Assembly: GCA_905221615.1 (NCBI GenBank)
Contig: CAJNDT010003124.1
Coordinates: 455,442 to 519,441, forward strand
Length of the DNA: 64,000 nt
Direction: 5' to 3'
DNA from: Symbiodinium sp. CCMP2592
Taxonomy: Eukaryota; Sar; Dinophyceae; Suessiales; Symbiodiniaceae
The notes beneath the pieces were generated by a model. The model made no database searches. It saw nothing but the letters and a program-made list of their open reading frames with translations, and was not told the DNA's origin. Below are positions 10,928 to 20,685 of this stretch, in pieces (position 1 is the first letter of the stretch; each line of letters starts with the position of its first letter). The position numbers and the translations under genes are program-made.

Positions 10928-10983
10928 CCCGGCACCAAGGCTTACACGATATCTCGTTGTGCTAGGCCGCTTCTGCTAAGTGA

Positions 10984-11241
10984 CTGACGCCATGCCGACT
11001 GCGCGACTTGCTTGCACTTTGGCTGTCTGCTTTCAATGCCGCTTCATGTTCTACCGCACTTTGTGTTCTGGTTGAACACGCCGATGGGCTTTTGAACGTG
11101 CGTCAGATTCGCGTCACATTCGTGTGTGAGCCGCCACAACCCGTGTTGAGGCCAAGACCAAGGGACTACTTAAAGTCTCGGACGTTCGTTAGCATCCGAA
11201 CATCAACGAAACACCACAGCATGGGTATCGCACGAGGGTAG
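10984..11241 (+). CDS. hypothetical ORF, possible terminal exon
   Basis: Open from just after a TGA at 10981 to TAG. It includes LLALWLSAFNAASCSTALCV (hydrophobic) then ADGLLNVRQIRVTFVCEPPQ. No ATG is needed if spliced; an acceptor-like GCTAAG lies at the 5' edge. Confidence 0.33.
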   Translation: MTPCRLRDLLALWLSAFNAASCSTALCVLVEHADGLLNVRQIRVTFVCEPPQPVLRPRPRDYLKSRTFVSIRTSTKHHSMGIARG

Positions 11242-11584
11242 TTCTCGAAACTACCGTCCCTTTTTGGGTCCCCGAGGTAGCACGGCACCGTTTTAAAGTC
11301 GGACCCTAGAAGGGAGCCCAATTTAGAGAACTAATCACGTACCCATGTGCGTTCGAGGCGCTCTAGCAACTAGGAGCTTGCTGGCTCTGCGCTCTGTAGT
11401 CTATATATGGTGCAGGATGCAAACGGTTGATCTTTTGCCGAGGATACTGCAAAGCGTGCCCTGAATAGGCTATCTCGGATCTTAAATAAGTATTGCGAAA
11501 AGTATACAAGAGTGTGATGCTACACACTGAGACCTGTGTCAGCTGCTCAGAGCCCTAATCTCAATGCCTCCTTGCTAGTGTCAG

Positions 11585-11643
11585 GAAGCCTACAAACATC
11601 GATGCGCAGCGCATCCTCGCCATCATGGACAGATTGCCAACGG
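11585..11643 (+). CDS. putative short exon
   Basis: TGCTAGTGTCAG is followed by KPTNIDAQRILAIMDRLPTG and a GTGCATC donor-like site. The following sequence AGTTCGGATGTAAAGCCC recurs 50 bp on as AGTTCGGATGTCAAGCTC, a small tandem duplication. Confidence 0.3.
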
Positions 11644-11649
11644 GTGCAT

Positions 11650-12285
11650 CGGAGTTCGGATGTAAAGCCCTACACCCTAAACCCCAAACCCAAGGTGCTT
11701 CGCAGTTCGGATGTCAAGCTCGGGTTTGCTCAGGATTTGGGCTTCGAGGGCTTAGTAGTCAGAGATCCCAACAATTAGCAGATATACCTGGAATTTTTGG
11801 GGCCTTAGTAATGTTATGGTTGGAGGTATATTCCTTAATTCAGGGGTGTTGGGATCTATGGGTAGGTTGTGTTCTACAAAGCCAGTCATTTGCTCACGCG
11901 GCATACGTTGATGCACCATGCAGCTTATAACAAGGACTAGCAGGAGTTCACTGCGTTATGTTGCCATGTCGAAGCCAGCATAAATGAAGCCCTCGCCAAT
12001 CCTGCCATGTCGAAACCCGCAAAAATGAAACCCGGACCCTAAACCCTAAACCCTAACAATCCGGATGGGAGAGGGGGGAGCTGCGCGAAATTGCCGTCCA
12101 ACAGCCCAGAGGTCTGAAGCGCTGCCGCCCTGACCGCTTGCCGGATACTTTCGAAACTTTCTGCATATTATATCATGAAGGATGAATCTTAGTAGCTGAG
12201 TTTATGAACTTTAAACTTTTTGGGATAATGAAACCCTCTTAAAACTGAAAGTTTAAACTTTTTTTGGCTTATGAACTCGGCACCT
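11650..12285. other. unassigned, telomere-like and AT-rich
   Basis: Telomere-like CCCTAAACCC occurs at 11675 and 12035. A loose palindrome on TATACCTGGAATT / GGTATATTCCTTAATTCAGG spans 11781-11850. AAACTTTTTGGGA repeats occur at 12210-12270. No gene seen. Confidence 0.45.
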
Positions 12286-12290
12286 AAGGA

Positions 12291-12491
12291 ATGCATGCCG
12301 ACTGTATCCAAGAACAGCCTACTTCACCTGGACGTTTTGCTGACTTTGGGTTGGAATCCGATGCTACATTAGCAGGTGTGAAGCAGCATAGCACAGCCAC
12401 CATCGAGCCATCTCCCAACGTCTATTATCTGAGAGGTACCCAAAGTCGGTTTTACTTTTGTTATGCACAGAGTACCTGTTCGTACTGGTAG
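12291..12491 (+). CDS. hypothetical ORF, 66 codons
   Basis: ATG-initiated: MHADCIQEQPTSPGRFADFG then a Thr/Ser/Pro-rich stretch to VYYLR, where AGAG|GTACCC at about 12436 would make a donor. It could be a first exon. Confidence 0.35.
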   Translation: MHADCIQEQPTSPGRFADFGLESDATLAGVKQHSTATIEPSPNVYYLRGTQSRFYFCYAQSTCSYW

Positions 12492-12796
12492 CGTTCTTAC
12501 TGTTGAATCCTGTGCTTCGTATGGTGATATTCGGTAGCACTACATCTGATCCCGTTGTTGCTATTCTGCACCCGGACTCTTAAGCCAAAAGTTTGAATTT
12601 CAACCAGACTCTTAATGCCAAGCCCCAAACCTTAAACATATACCCAGTACCCCAAACCTCAAGCCCCGAACCCTAAACCCTGATAAAGCAGCGACAGGAC
12701 GAACTCAAGGAGAAGCTTACATTCCTTTCCTTCGTGTCTCCTCAGGCCCTGACAAGTTCACACTGCTATTCCTAAACCCTAAACTTTCCTGCCGAA

Positions 12797-12905
12797 CTCT
12801 ACCTTAAACTACCAAACCCTGCTTTTTTTGTAGGTTCTTATTATAAACCCTAAGATGGCACTTTTAGGGACCCTACCCCAAAGCAGCTTTTGGTAGGTTA
12901 AGGTA
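12797..12905. mobile_element. E12 element
   Basis: TACCTTAAACTACCAAACCC at the left pairs with AGCTTTTGGTAGGTTAAGGTA at the right. The second copy is 20967-21076. Confidence 0.7.
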
Positions 12906-12928
12906 TAAGCCTCAAAGAGTTTCGGGTA

Positions 12929-13150
12929 TTGAGGGCTTCTTTTTTTTCGAGGGTGGCTTTTGCGGTTAAGAGTGTTTGGGTTCATGGGGATCCAAGGTTC
13001 AGGGATGTCTTTGCTGAAACCCGCCACACCTCAACAGACACCATATCCGATTCCATCGCCCCAAGAATCTTGATCACGAAAACTAGGATCTTCAGTGTTC
13101 TCCTCTTCTGTTTGTGTATTGCTTTTGGGTTCCTATTAAAATACAACTAA
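12929..13150 (+). CDS. hypothetical ORF with C-terminal membrane segment
   Basis: The open frame ends with RIFSVLLFCLCIAFGFLLKY, a plausible membrane anchor, preceded by a polar Thr/Ser stretch. No ATG near the start, so it would be a terminal exon. Product unknown. Confidence 0.3.
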   Translation: MRASFFSRVAFAVKSVWVHGDPRFRDVFAETRHTSTDTISDSIAPRILITKTRIFSVLLFCLCIAFGFLLKYN

Positions 13151-13677
13151 CCCCGAGGCTGTAATATACTTTTGACCGGTGGGACACTGAACAACTTAGC
13201 AAAGGTAAGTCGAGAGCCGCAAAAGGCTCCTACCCGAATAAAGTTCTTAAGGGCACCCTTCAAAAGCCGCAGCGGATGTATAACATATAACAAACAACTA
13301 TAACTCATAAATGTGCTTTGTAACGTTATATACCATACGTAAGACATAAGATCAAGCACGTGACATATTACATTAATTTAATGAACAGCATACATTATCT
13401 AATATGTACTTCACGTTTCATAGCATGAAATACAATACATGGATTAAGTTCATAGCAGATAGTACCACTTAGTACATGATATGTAGATATACAACCAATC
13501 AATATACATATATTTATATATGTGCACACTACCCAACCTATGATCAGGTATAAGTCGACAAGTAAATACATAAATGAACAAACAAACAAGCAAGTTAATT
13601 GATACCTGGACCCTGAACCCTAAATCTCTGAACCCGTGAACCTAAACCAAGTAGATAAACTATATAGTGGCGTTCAG
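13151..13677. other. AT-rich spacer
   Basis: A GCAAAG|GTAAGTCG donor-like site at 13204 lies after a nine-codon open segment. The rest is ATATGTA-rich with no recognised feature. Confidence 0.4.
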
Positions 13678-13755
13678 GTGCTTGCTGGTCTGCAAGGGGA
13701 GGACGGCTCCGCCACCGTCGAAATCCTGGGGTTGGGCCCTGAACGTCGGGTTTAG
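13678..13755 (+). CDS. putative terminal exon
   Basis: After GGCGTTCAG comes VLAGLQGEDGSATVEILGLG then PERRV and TAG; the stop lies inside a TTTAGG telomere-type heptamer. Third positions are almost all G or C. Confidence 0.37.
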   Translation: MLAGLQGEDGSATVEILGLGPERRV

Positions 13756-14890
13756 GATTTAGGTGTTTAGGATTTGGGGTTTCGGGTTTTCGGGTTTAGG
13801 TCTTTGGGGGTTTGGGGTTTAGGGTTTTGGGGTTTAGTAGTGTTTGCTTTTGGTGAGGCTCCAGTACCACAGTTGCAAAGCAAGGGGGATTGGGGTTGGC
13901 TCATGGTCCAGTCTTTTCTCTTGTCTGTCCGGTTGTCTGTTGTGTAAGTTGTCATGCGTGTCCCTAAACACTGAGCCTTGCACCTAAACCCCAATTGATC
14001 AGAAGTAGAATGAGTCATGGATCCTTTACGCTAGTAGGCCGAGGCTGAAGCCACTCGGAGTTGCAGAGGCGATACATGATAGTAGTTCTATGTACATATG
14101 TTCCCTTAGAGGATTACTTATAAAGGAACCCTTGAAGGATCCCATTAAGGATTCCTTAAAGGATCCCTTAAAGGAACCCTGCCTTAAAGGATCCCTTAGC
14201 GGCCCTTCGTCTGCCTACGAACCACAGAGCCGAAACCGGCTGAAGCCTTAAAGCCATACTAATGGAACCCTTGGGGTTCAGGGCCTTGAGGGTTTAAGGT
14301 TGAGGGTTTAGGGGTTGAGGGTTTAAGGTTCAGGGTTTAGGGTAGGCCCTTTAGGGTTTAAGGTTTCGGGTTTAGGGTCTAGTCATTAGGGTTTAGGATT
14401 TCGGGTTTGGGGGTTTATGTTTCGGGTTTAGGGTTTAGAGAGCCAGTCCCAGTTTATGACAGCCTCGGGCGCCTTTTTGTACTTTCATATACCCCACAAC
14501 CGCGTTCTAATTATTGAGGCGCCTCTGCTAAATCCTTACATCGGCCCTTATCGTAGCCCTTATAGACCCCTTTAAAGGAGCCCTATTCTAATTATTGAGG
14601 GTCTAATGTACCCTAAACCCTAAACCCCAAACCCTAAACCCATTTGAAGGAGCCCTCCGAAAAGGAGCCCTAGTCTAGTTGTTGAGGCCCTTGTATTTTC
14701 CCAGGCCTGAGCTCATGAAGTGCTTCGCTGAGCAGCTGAGGTTCAGACATCTGCTGTGCTACCAGTAGGGCTTAGGGATTAGGGTGCAGGGTTTAGGGTT
14801 AATGTTAGTAATCATGACGCTGCTGCTTTTCATAATGCTAATGCGTTTCAGAAAAGTATACTTCATCATCATTACCGGTATTATTACTAG
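13756..14890. repeat. telomere-like tracts and GGATCCCTTAAAGG repeats
   Basis: Degenerate GGGTTTAGGGTTT runs at 13745-13850, 14265-14440 and 14765-14805, and CCCTAAACCC at 14605-14640. From 14105 to 14205 a GGATCCCTTAAAGGAACC unit is repeated four times. No gene is seen. Confidence 0.7.
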
Positions 14891-15029
14891 GACATAATGA
14901 TGACTCTCATCACCCCCTTTTTGACGGTTGGCTTCATTCAACATCGCCATGCTCATTGTGGCTATTGTCCTGGCCGCGATTACATTTTGTGTTGCGATAC
15001 ATTGTCATGGTCGTTTGTTGTGGTGTTGC

Positions 15030-15340
15030 TGTGGTGGTGGTGGTGGTGGTGGTGGTGGTGGTGGTGGTGGTGGTGGTGGTGGTGGTGGTGGTGGTGGTGG
15101 TGGTCGTTGCTGCTGTCGTTGCTGTTGTTGTTGCTGCTGCTGGTGTCGGTGTTGGTGTTGGTGTTGGTGTGGTCGTTGTTGTGGTTGTTGTTGCTGCTGC
15201 TGCTGTTGTTGGTGTGGTGGTGGTTGTCGTTGTTGCTGCTGTTGCTGTTGTTGTTGCTGCTGCTGGTGTCGTTGTTATTGCTGCTGCTGCTGCTGTTGTT
15301 GTTGTTGTTGTTGGCGGGGGTGGTGTTGTTGACTGTTATA
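15030..15340 (+). repeat. (GGT)n then GTT/GCT triplet repeat
   Basis: 15030-15104 is an almost perfect GGT run of about 25 units; 15105-15340 is mixed GTT/GCT/GGT. It is open in all + frames (poly-Gly, poly-Val, poly-Trp), so the frames here are not evidence of protein. GAT-rich repeats follow to 15540. Confidence 0.92.
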
Positions 15341-15800
15341 GTTGATGATGATGACGATGAAGAGAACAGGGATGATGGTGATGTTTAGATGTATGCTGAT
15401 GCTGATGCTCATGCGGCTGTTGATGATAGTGACAGAGTTGCTGTTTGTCTTGGTGATGATGGCGAATGGTGACGAGGATGATGGTGATGATGGTGATGGT
15501 GGTGGTGATGCTGATGATGTTGTTGATGATGGTTATGATTGGATGACGGTTCACATTATTACCCTTACACGCGTTTGTTTTCTGAAATCTGCTGTCATGA
15601 CATCGCTGTTGTGTTTCGAGTTGACGGGTAGCTGTTTGACTTGGGTGTCGAGGGTGAGCTTTTGGCAGGTGCAGTCAATAGGCCCTGCGGCCCGTTCTTG
15701 TAGCAAACGCCATGCGTATACAGTCATAAGCCCAAAACTCCGTCTAGGCTTTAGGGTTTAGAGGGTTCAGGGTGTACGGAGAAAATCACAAGCCATCCGA
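15341..15800. other. GATGATG-rich then unassigned
   Basis: 15342-15540 is degenerate (GAT)n. From 15580 to 15760 there are open stretches without splice signals, ending in TTTAGGG. Confidence 0.45.
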
Positions 15801-15807
15801 TCCGCAG

Positions 15808-15839
15808 GTTGGAAGACCTCTATGTGATGGCCAGCAACG
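15808..15839 (+). CDS. putative microexon or start of longer exon
   Basis: CATCCGATCCGCAG then LEDLYVMASN, then GGTGAGGGAGG, a reasonable donor. The same frame stays open to 15900 if unspliced. Confidence 0.33.
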
Positions 15840-15935
15840 GTGAGGGAGGCTCACTTCGTTTCGGGCGTTTGGCGTCTTTAAGGGTTCGACAAGGAGGGCC
15901 TGACATATACGTACATTATATGTATGTATATGTGC

Positions 15936-15972
<37 letters not shown>

Positions 15973-15989
15973 TATATATAAATATATAA

Positions 15990-16037
<48 letters not shown>

Positions 16038-16040
16038 TCG
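15936..16040. repeat. (AT)n microsatellite
   Basis: About 100 bp of TA dinucleotides with a few interruptions. Confidence 0.95.
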
Positions 16041-16569
16041 TATAGTATAATACGGACACATACACACGTACATACGTACATACATAAGTAGACATTGGCG
16101 TTTCCGCCTGTGCGCTATGGCCCAGTGTCTCAACGCTATGCACCCTCTTTGGCATGTCCCACTTGGTGTGTATGTGCGGATGCCGTTGTAAGTTTATCGA
16201 TCTTCTTTTCAATAGTGTATGCGTGTCGTTCGCCAGTCTTTTCATGAGTACTGCTGTACGACTGAAGCTTCCACATCACAGCTGCCTGAGGTTCAGGATT
16301 TCCCTTTCACCTGAAACTAACCAACAGCTGCACTCCTGGGCTTTCGGGTCTAGCGACAACCGAGCTCCCGCAAGCTTTAAAAACGTCATGTCGGGCACGG
16401 CAAACCCTTCACACCGAAGCTATAAAGACCCAAAGCCCAATGTTTAAATCTCATTTTCCCATGACCCACCCTAACTTGCAAGCACTTGGCCCCTACAGCC
16501 CAAAACCCCCAAGACTCTGAAGCCCCCATCCAAGTAGAATGAAGCTTGGGGCGCGGGTGTTCTACTTAC
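16041..16569. other. unassigned with one weak open frame
   Basis: A + frame at 16154-16447 has no splice support; its 3' part merges into CCCAAAGCCC-type repeats. Confidence 0.35.
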
Positions 16570-16759
16570 ACAAAAGAAGTACAAGGAGGGAGTCATAGGG
16601 ATGCCAGAAGGTACAGGAGCTTCTCAGTCCTCTAAGTTGTAGGGCTTTGGGACAGCCGATGAGGATTGAAGATCTAATGATCATTCCGATGTGCTGCTTG
16701 ATGAGCAGGATGCTTGGAACGTAGGCTGTAGTCAAGCCCACAAATATTCGACCTGTGTC
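16570..16759 (-). CDS. putative minus-strand exon, hydrophobic
   Basis: On the minus strand a CATATGCAG acceptor is followed by 63 open codons, including DTGRIFVGLTTAYVPSILLI and CTFWHPYDSLLVLLLC, then a consensus GTAAGTAG donor. Two hydrophobic stretches suggest a membrane protein. A TA repeat, not a pyrimidine tract, precedes the acceptor. Confidence 0.42.
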
Positions 16760-16827
16760 CTGCATATGTATATATATATATATATGTTTTAATTCGTTAT
16801 GTATTCTGTACTTGTCCTTATTTACCT

Positions 16828-17133
16828 ATGTGTGATGCTCGTTCCCCAGTCCTAACATCCACAACGCAACCCCACCAGCGAAACCAATTCCTTATCTCTT
16901 CCGCGCTGCAGCGTTTTGGCTCAGATGGGAATTCAGCGGGCTCATGGGTAGGCCCTATAACCCCAACACGAAAACGAAGCCCTATGCCCAGCCTCGACGC
17001 GGACGGCGCGGTTCAAGTATCAAGTTTCAACCCAGGCAAGCGCAAAAGTTGTGCCAGGAGCCTCAACCCTCAACTCTTCCTATACTACGAGACCTACCTT
17101 CTTCGGGTTCCCTATTGTGGTTTCCTGATATGA
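16828..17133 (+). CDS. hypothetical coding region
   Basis: A 101-codon frame contains a strong acceptor (CTTATCTCTTCCGCGCTGCAG, ends 16908) followed by RFGSDGNSAGSW and GTAGGC. A second frame (MGRPYNPNTKTKPYAQPRRG) is also open over 16944-17141. Exon structure unresolved. Confidence 0.33.
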   Translation: MCDARSPVLTSTTQPHQRNQFLISSALQRFGSDGNSAGSWVGPITPTRKRSPMPSLDADGAVQVSSFNPGKRKSCARSLNPQLFLYYETYLLRVPYCGFLI

Positions 17134-17149
17134 GCCCATAGATATCCCT

Positions 17150-17228
17150 GGGGATCAAAATAGCCCAAAAGCTTTATATAGTATGGTCTTTGGGCCCAAA
17201 TGCCGCAATATATGAGTCCTTAGAGCCC
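17150..17228. mobile_element. repeat shared with 31984
   Basis: GGGGATCAAAATAGCCCAAAAGC and TATGGTCTTTGGGCCCAA recur at 31984-32066 with the same spacing. It is a two-copy dispersed repeat. Confidence 0.6.
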
Positions 17229-17750
17229 TAAACCCTAATTATAGATCCCTTTAAAGGGCCCCTTATAGATTCCTTTAAAGGAACCCTATATGAGTCCTTA
17301 GACCCCTAGGGTAAGTAGACCCTAGTCCGATCAGGCCCTTCCTGCTAGCCAAAGGCGCTAAGACCACGAGAGAGCCGAAACGGTCCAAGCATCCACCCAC
17401 AACCCCTAAAGGGAACTCCAGAAAGTTGGAATATGGTTTCAGGGTAGGATACCTTATAACTTACCATAAAGGGCTTAGGATAATCATATTCCAACTTTCT
17501 GGCTTTTACCCTAAACTCTAAACCCTAGAAAGCCCTAAACCCTAAACCCCTAAACCCCCCAAGACCCCAAGAAGCCACAGCGTTTAGGGTTTATAGGGCA
17601 CAACCAAAAAAACCCTGGACCCCAGAACCCCAAACCTGAAGCCCGACGCTTCGAACACTTGCAACCTAGATCCACCCAAGAAACTCAAAACTATAAAAAT
17701 CCTGCATCCTAAAGCCTGAAATATGTGCAACCCTTACGACCCTTACCCTA
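17229..17750. other. telomere-like DNA
   Basis: CCTTTAAAGGAACCC-type palindromes and CCCTAAACCC runs (17505-17560) fill the stretch apart from the E9 element. Confidence 0.55.
17423..17504. mobile_element. E9 element, uninterrupted copy
   Basis: CCAGAAAGTTGGAATATGG at the left pairs with CATATTCCAACTTTCTGG at the right. In reverse complement it contains CCCTTTATGG, the empty site of the E10 insertion at 60552. Confidence 0.85.
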
Positions 17751-17751
17751 A

Positions 17752-17836
17752 GGGGCCATGTACCCATACAGCATATACTTTGGGCCCACTGTACAGGCCA
17801 ATGTATATACTATATGAGTACATGGACCCTTAGGGT
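17752..17836. mobile_element. E4 element
   Basis: GGGGCCATGTACCCATAC at the left pairs with ATGAGTACATGGACCCTTA at the right. It ends 22 bp before the start codon at 17858. Confidence 0.7.
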
Positions 17837-17857
17837 TATGAATGGAACTTGCCCGGG

Positions 17858-17957
17858 ATGCGCTTTCCCGTTGCCATCCTCGCTGCTTTGGGGGCGCTGG
17901 CCTCGGCCTGTCACTTCGGAGAGGGCCAGGTGCACGTGCTGAGGGATGTCCAAACGT
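17858..17957 (+). CDS. first exon of a secreted or membrane protein
   Basis: ATG starts MRFPVAILAALGALASACHF, a short n-region, hydrophobic core and A-x-A/C junction typical of a signal peptide, then GEGQVHVLRDVQT. It ends at a consensus donor ACGT|GTAAGTCT, phase 1. Upstream ATGs at 17839 and 17842 are out of frame or lack the signal. The mature product is unknown; the next exon is probably 18601. Confidence 0.6.
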
Positions 17958-18600
17958 GTAAGTCTCTATATATCATGCTGTACTACATGTATTGCGATCG
18001 ACTAACTCTATTGCTATCTACTGTACTTTTCCGCAATATATTGAAGTGTATGTGCACATTGCTTGTCTGTCTGTCTGCCTGCCCATCTGTCTGGCTGTCT
18101 TTCTGGCTGTTCATACGTATGTACGTATATATGCAGGCAGGCAGGGAGGCATTCACACATGTATGTGTGCATATACACACGTATGCATGAACAGAGTGTC
18201 AGGCCTTTACGTGCCTGGTAATGCTTTACCATAAGGGTCCATGTACCCAACTAACATATACTTAGGCCTTAAAGTACCTAAACCCCGAAAGGAGGTAAAC
18301 AAATGGCCCTGTACCTTTCAGAGGCCATTATTCTACATGCTTTTGGAGTCCAGGTCGTCCCTATATAGGTGCCTTGGGGCCAAAGTACATACTATGTGGG
18401 TAGGACCCTCACGGCTGGTCAGAGCCACATGACTCCAAGCCATGCCGAGGGAGAGAGCTTGGTCTTTTCTGGTCCGACGCCGCCATTCTGCTGACATCAT
18501 ACATCATGTAGCTACACCAGGCCATTATTACATACTATTATATACTGTAGTTTTCTGTTATGTAAAATTATAGATGCTATCATATGCCATTAATTCTGAG
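17958..18600. other. probable intron with microsatellite and nested elements
   Basis: 18060-18110 is (CTGT)n-like and 18120-18185 is ACGTATG-like. A nested E4/E5 pair lies at 18236-18415. 18520-18600 is AT-rich. Confidence 0.5.
18236..18415. mobile_element. E4 element with an E5 element inside it
   Basis: The E4 half AGGGTCCATGTACCCA...CCTTAAAGTA is at 18236-18280 and its other half GGGGCCAAAGTACAT...GTGGGTAGGACCCT ends the block. Between them at 18286-18354 is an inverted E5 copy (CTAAACCCC ... GGAGTCCAGG). Confidence 0.65.
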
Positions 18601-18709
18601 CTGCACCGTCAGAGTCCGGCCTCTTTCGCCAAAGTCTGAAGACACATTGCAAGATCCATTCGACCTTCAAGCCGGAAAAGCCTAGGGCTCCACTTACTTC
18701 AGGGTACTT
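18601..18709 (+). CDS. putative second exon of the 17858 gene
   Basis: After ATTAATTCTGAG. Continuing phase 1 from 17957 the frame reads SAPSESGLFRQSLKTHCKIH then a Lys/Pro-rich stretch up to an E15 element (GGTACTTAGAAATGC at 18710). Another frame is also open, so the join is inferred from phase. Confidence 0.4.
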
Positions 18710-19076
18710 AGAAATGCTTTTGTATTTGTGGTTCCGATAATCCCTAAGAAACAGTCTATAGTCTCCTTCGGCACTATTTTCTCTAGGTGTTCATATAAAC
18801 CCAGAGAATACTAAAAGATATGTATGGTCATTATGGTTCTAAGGGGGGGATATCTTACTACTGTAGTAGGTTACTAACCATCGAGTAAGAAACCCGGTAA
18901 CCAGTTTTCCGATGGAAAGCAGCAGATATCCCAAACAGCCGGACGCTCCTGAGTGTGATTACAGTGATTACCCGTGATGAAGACTGGCATGTATGTCAAT
19001 CGCGAGAAGAGCAAACGCACCGAGAACACCGACGATACTCCGGTGCCCTCCTTTCATGTTTGTAACAAACCAAGCT

Positions 19077-19182
19077 CTACTATTTGCTTAAGAAACCACC
19101 AAAAAATAAAAATAATAATCCCTATATTACACCCATAAGGAATATATTTTTTATTTTTTGGTGGTTCTTAAGCAAATAGTAG
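19077..19182. mobile_element. E10 element
   Basis: CTACTATTTGCTTAAGAA at the left and TTCTTAAGCAAATAGTAG at the right are inverted repeats, with paired CCACCAAAAAATAAAAA / TTTTTTGGTGG inside. Flanks AGCT/AGCA may be a 4-bp target duplication. The second copy is nested at 60552. Confidence 0.85.
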
Positions 19183-19268
19183 AGCATTTCCTCCACCATG
19201 AACAGGATTTTTTGTCAAGCCTAAGATCCCAACATAAACCCTGCACCTTGACAAGCCCTATTCACTAA

Positions 19269-19454
19269 GTCCTCGTAACCACTGGAAACTGTAAGCTTGA
19301 TCTGACCCTCAATCGCGAGTTTCAGGAGTTCTCATGCACAGCCGCCGCGGACTGCCTGACTCTAGCCCTCAATGCCGCGCGCGTGGGCCGTCAATGTGTC
19401 TCCGTGTACCTGCAGGAGGGCTTTGGGCGGTTAGGATTTGAAAGGGTGTTTTGA
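19269..19454 (+). CDS. putative exon, Cys-containing
   Basis: Open from a TAA at 19266 to TGA at 19452 with G/C-rich third positions: CKLDLTLNREFQEFSCTAAA then DCLTLALNAARVGRQCVSVY. The best donor inside the frame is GGGCG|GTTAGG at 19430. A minus-strand frame over 19369-19662 is probably its shadow. Confidence 0.45.
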   Translation, partial: VLVTTGNCKLDLTLNREFQEFSCTAAADCLTLALNAARVGRQCVSVYLQEGFGRLGFERVF

Positions 19455-19498
19455 TAGGGGCTCTGTAAGTCCGGTGTAGCAGTTCTGTGAGGGTCTGA

Positions 19499-19648
19499 GG
19501 ATTTCTGGATCTAATTTCCGATCTCAAGTACGACTGGCTCAACCAGCAGGTTACCTCATACAAAATGCAATCACCCCTCGGCTCCTCCACCGACACGGCA
19601 TTCCAAAGCATAGTCGGAGTCCTAAGTAAAGCTGTTTCCTGTACATAG
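19499..19648 (+). CDS. putative terminal exon
   Basis: After GGTCTGAG the + frame reads FLDLISDLKYDWLNQQVTSY, then KMQSPLGSSTDTAFQSIVGV, to TAG. A minus-strand frame is also open here and has its own ACAG/GTAACC sites, so strand is favoured but not certain. Confidence 0.45.
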   Translation, partial: GFLDLISDLKYDWLNQQVTSYKMQSPLGSSTDTAFQSIVGVLSKAVSCT

Positions 19649-19769
19649 GTTCCAAGCCTCAAACACAGAACGGTAAATTCTAGTTCTCTGATCGCAACAC
19701 CTGAAAGTCAAGGAAGTTCTTCGCGGAACGATACCGGAATCCCACAACTACGGACTGCTACTATCGACT

Positions 19770-19967
19770 ATGACGACGATGTTGATTGTCGTCAGCATGA
19801 TTGCTCCCCTGTTCTACGACCACTGCTACCAACAGTGTTTCTGTTGCTTTGTTCTGGCGCTCTTTGTCTCGATTAGTATCCCGATGTGCTCTTCTGCATG
19901 CATTTCAAGCGACAGGACAGCGACTTTGGACACTCCCACAAGGGAAGTCTTTGTCATAGTTGGGTAA
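19770..19967 (+). CDS. hypothetical membrane ORF, 65 codons
   Basis: ATG frame with a long hydrophobic Cys-rich stretch (YQQCFCCFVLALFVSISIPM). A second frame is open over the same bases. It ends in a loose inverted repeat (GTTGGGTAAC ... CCCAACCA) to 20040. Confidence 0.3.
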   Translation: MTTMLIVVSMIAPLFYDHCYQQCFCCFVLALFVSISIPMCSSACISSDRTATLDTPTREVFVIVG

Positions 19968-20339
19968 CATTTAACATTTTTATGGGTACTTAAACCCAAT
20001 AAGGAATAAACACTTAAATTTTTAATCCTATCCCAACCATGAACTAGAAATCGGAAGGTCGTCTGCAAGCTGTTGCTATCATTTCAATGCTTCACAATTG
20101 GGTTAGATGGTTAGATGTCTGCTGCCAAACCCTCCACTCCATTTCCTCCGAACCCGCAAACTTGCGAAGTGTGAGTCGCGGGTCGGTAAACCCAGGTACA
20201 ACATATTGAAACCAAAACTAATCCCCCACCCGTTTGGTGAAAACACCTTCCCCCCGTCAATGCCAAACAGTATTTTCCCGAAGAAGTTTTAGCATTTAGG
20301 TTTTGGATTTGAACCTTCCCACTGCTCAGTGCTTTATTC

Positions 20340-20590
20340 TAAACCCGGGTTGCAAGCCCTGCAAACCCTAAACCCTATACCCCTAAATCTAAACCCCTAA
20401 ACCCCTAAACCCCTAAACCCTCCGCAGACATCTTGCATAAACCCCTAAACCTCCAAACCCTAAACCGCTAAACCCCTAAATCCTAAACCCTAAACCCCTA
20501 AACCCTCCGCAGACGTCTTGCATAAACCCCTAAACCTCTAAATCCTAAACCGCTAAACCCCTCAACCCTAAACCGCTAAACCCTAAACTG
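20340..20590. repeat. telomere-like tract with an 87-bp tandem unit
   Basis: CCGCAGACATCTTGCATAAA and CCGCAGACGTCTTGCATAAA begin two copies 87 bp apart (about 20421 and 20508), each filled with CCCCTAAACCTCTAAA variants. Confidence 0.8.
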
Positions 20591-20685
20591 TGGTTGCTGT
20601 ACCTTGTGGTTCCCTGGCAGTGCCTGTAGTTCTCAGGTTCCCGCGGCCAGTGCTGGCTGCAGTTTTTACAGTCAAACGAACTCAT

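Noticed and set aside
14897-15388. 163-codon and two similar frames
   Set aside because: Translations are poly-Trp/Leu, poly-Cys/Gly and poly-Val from triplet repeats.
16912-16921. TTTTGGCTCA, resembling the 3' end of the dinoflagellate spliced leader
   Set aside because: Only ten bases match, the CCAT and AAG flanks do not, and it lies within an open frame. It is not enough to claim a leader relic or the taxon.
19369-19662. 97-codon minus frame with its own ACAG/GTAACC signals
   Set aside because: Treated as a shadow because the + strand has better codon third positions across two adjacent segments; not fully excluded.
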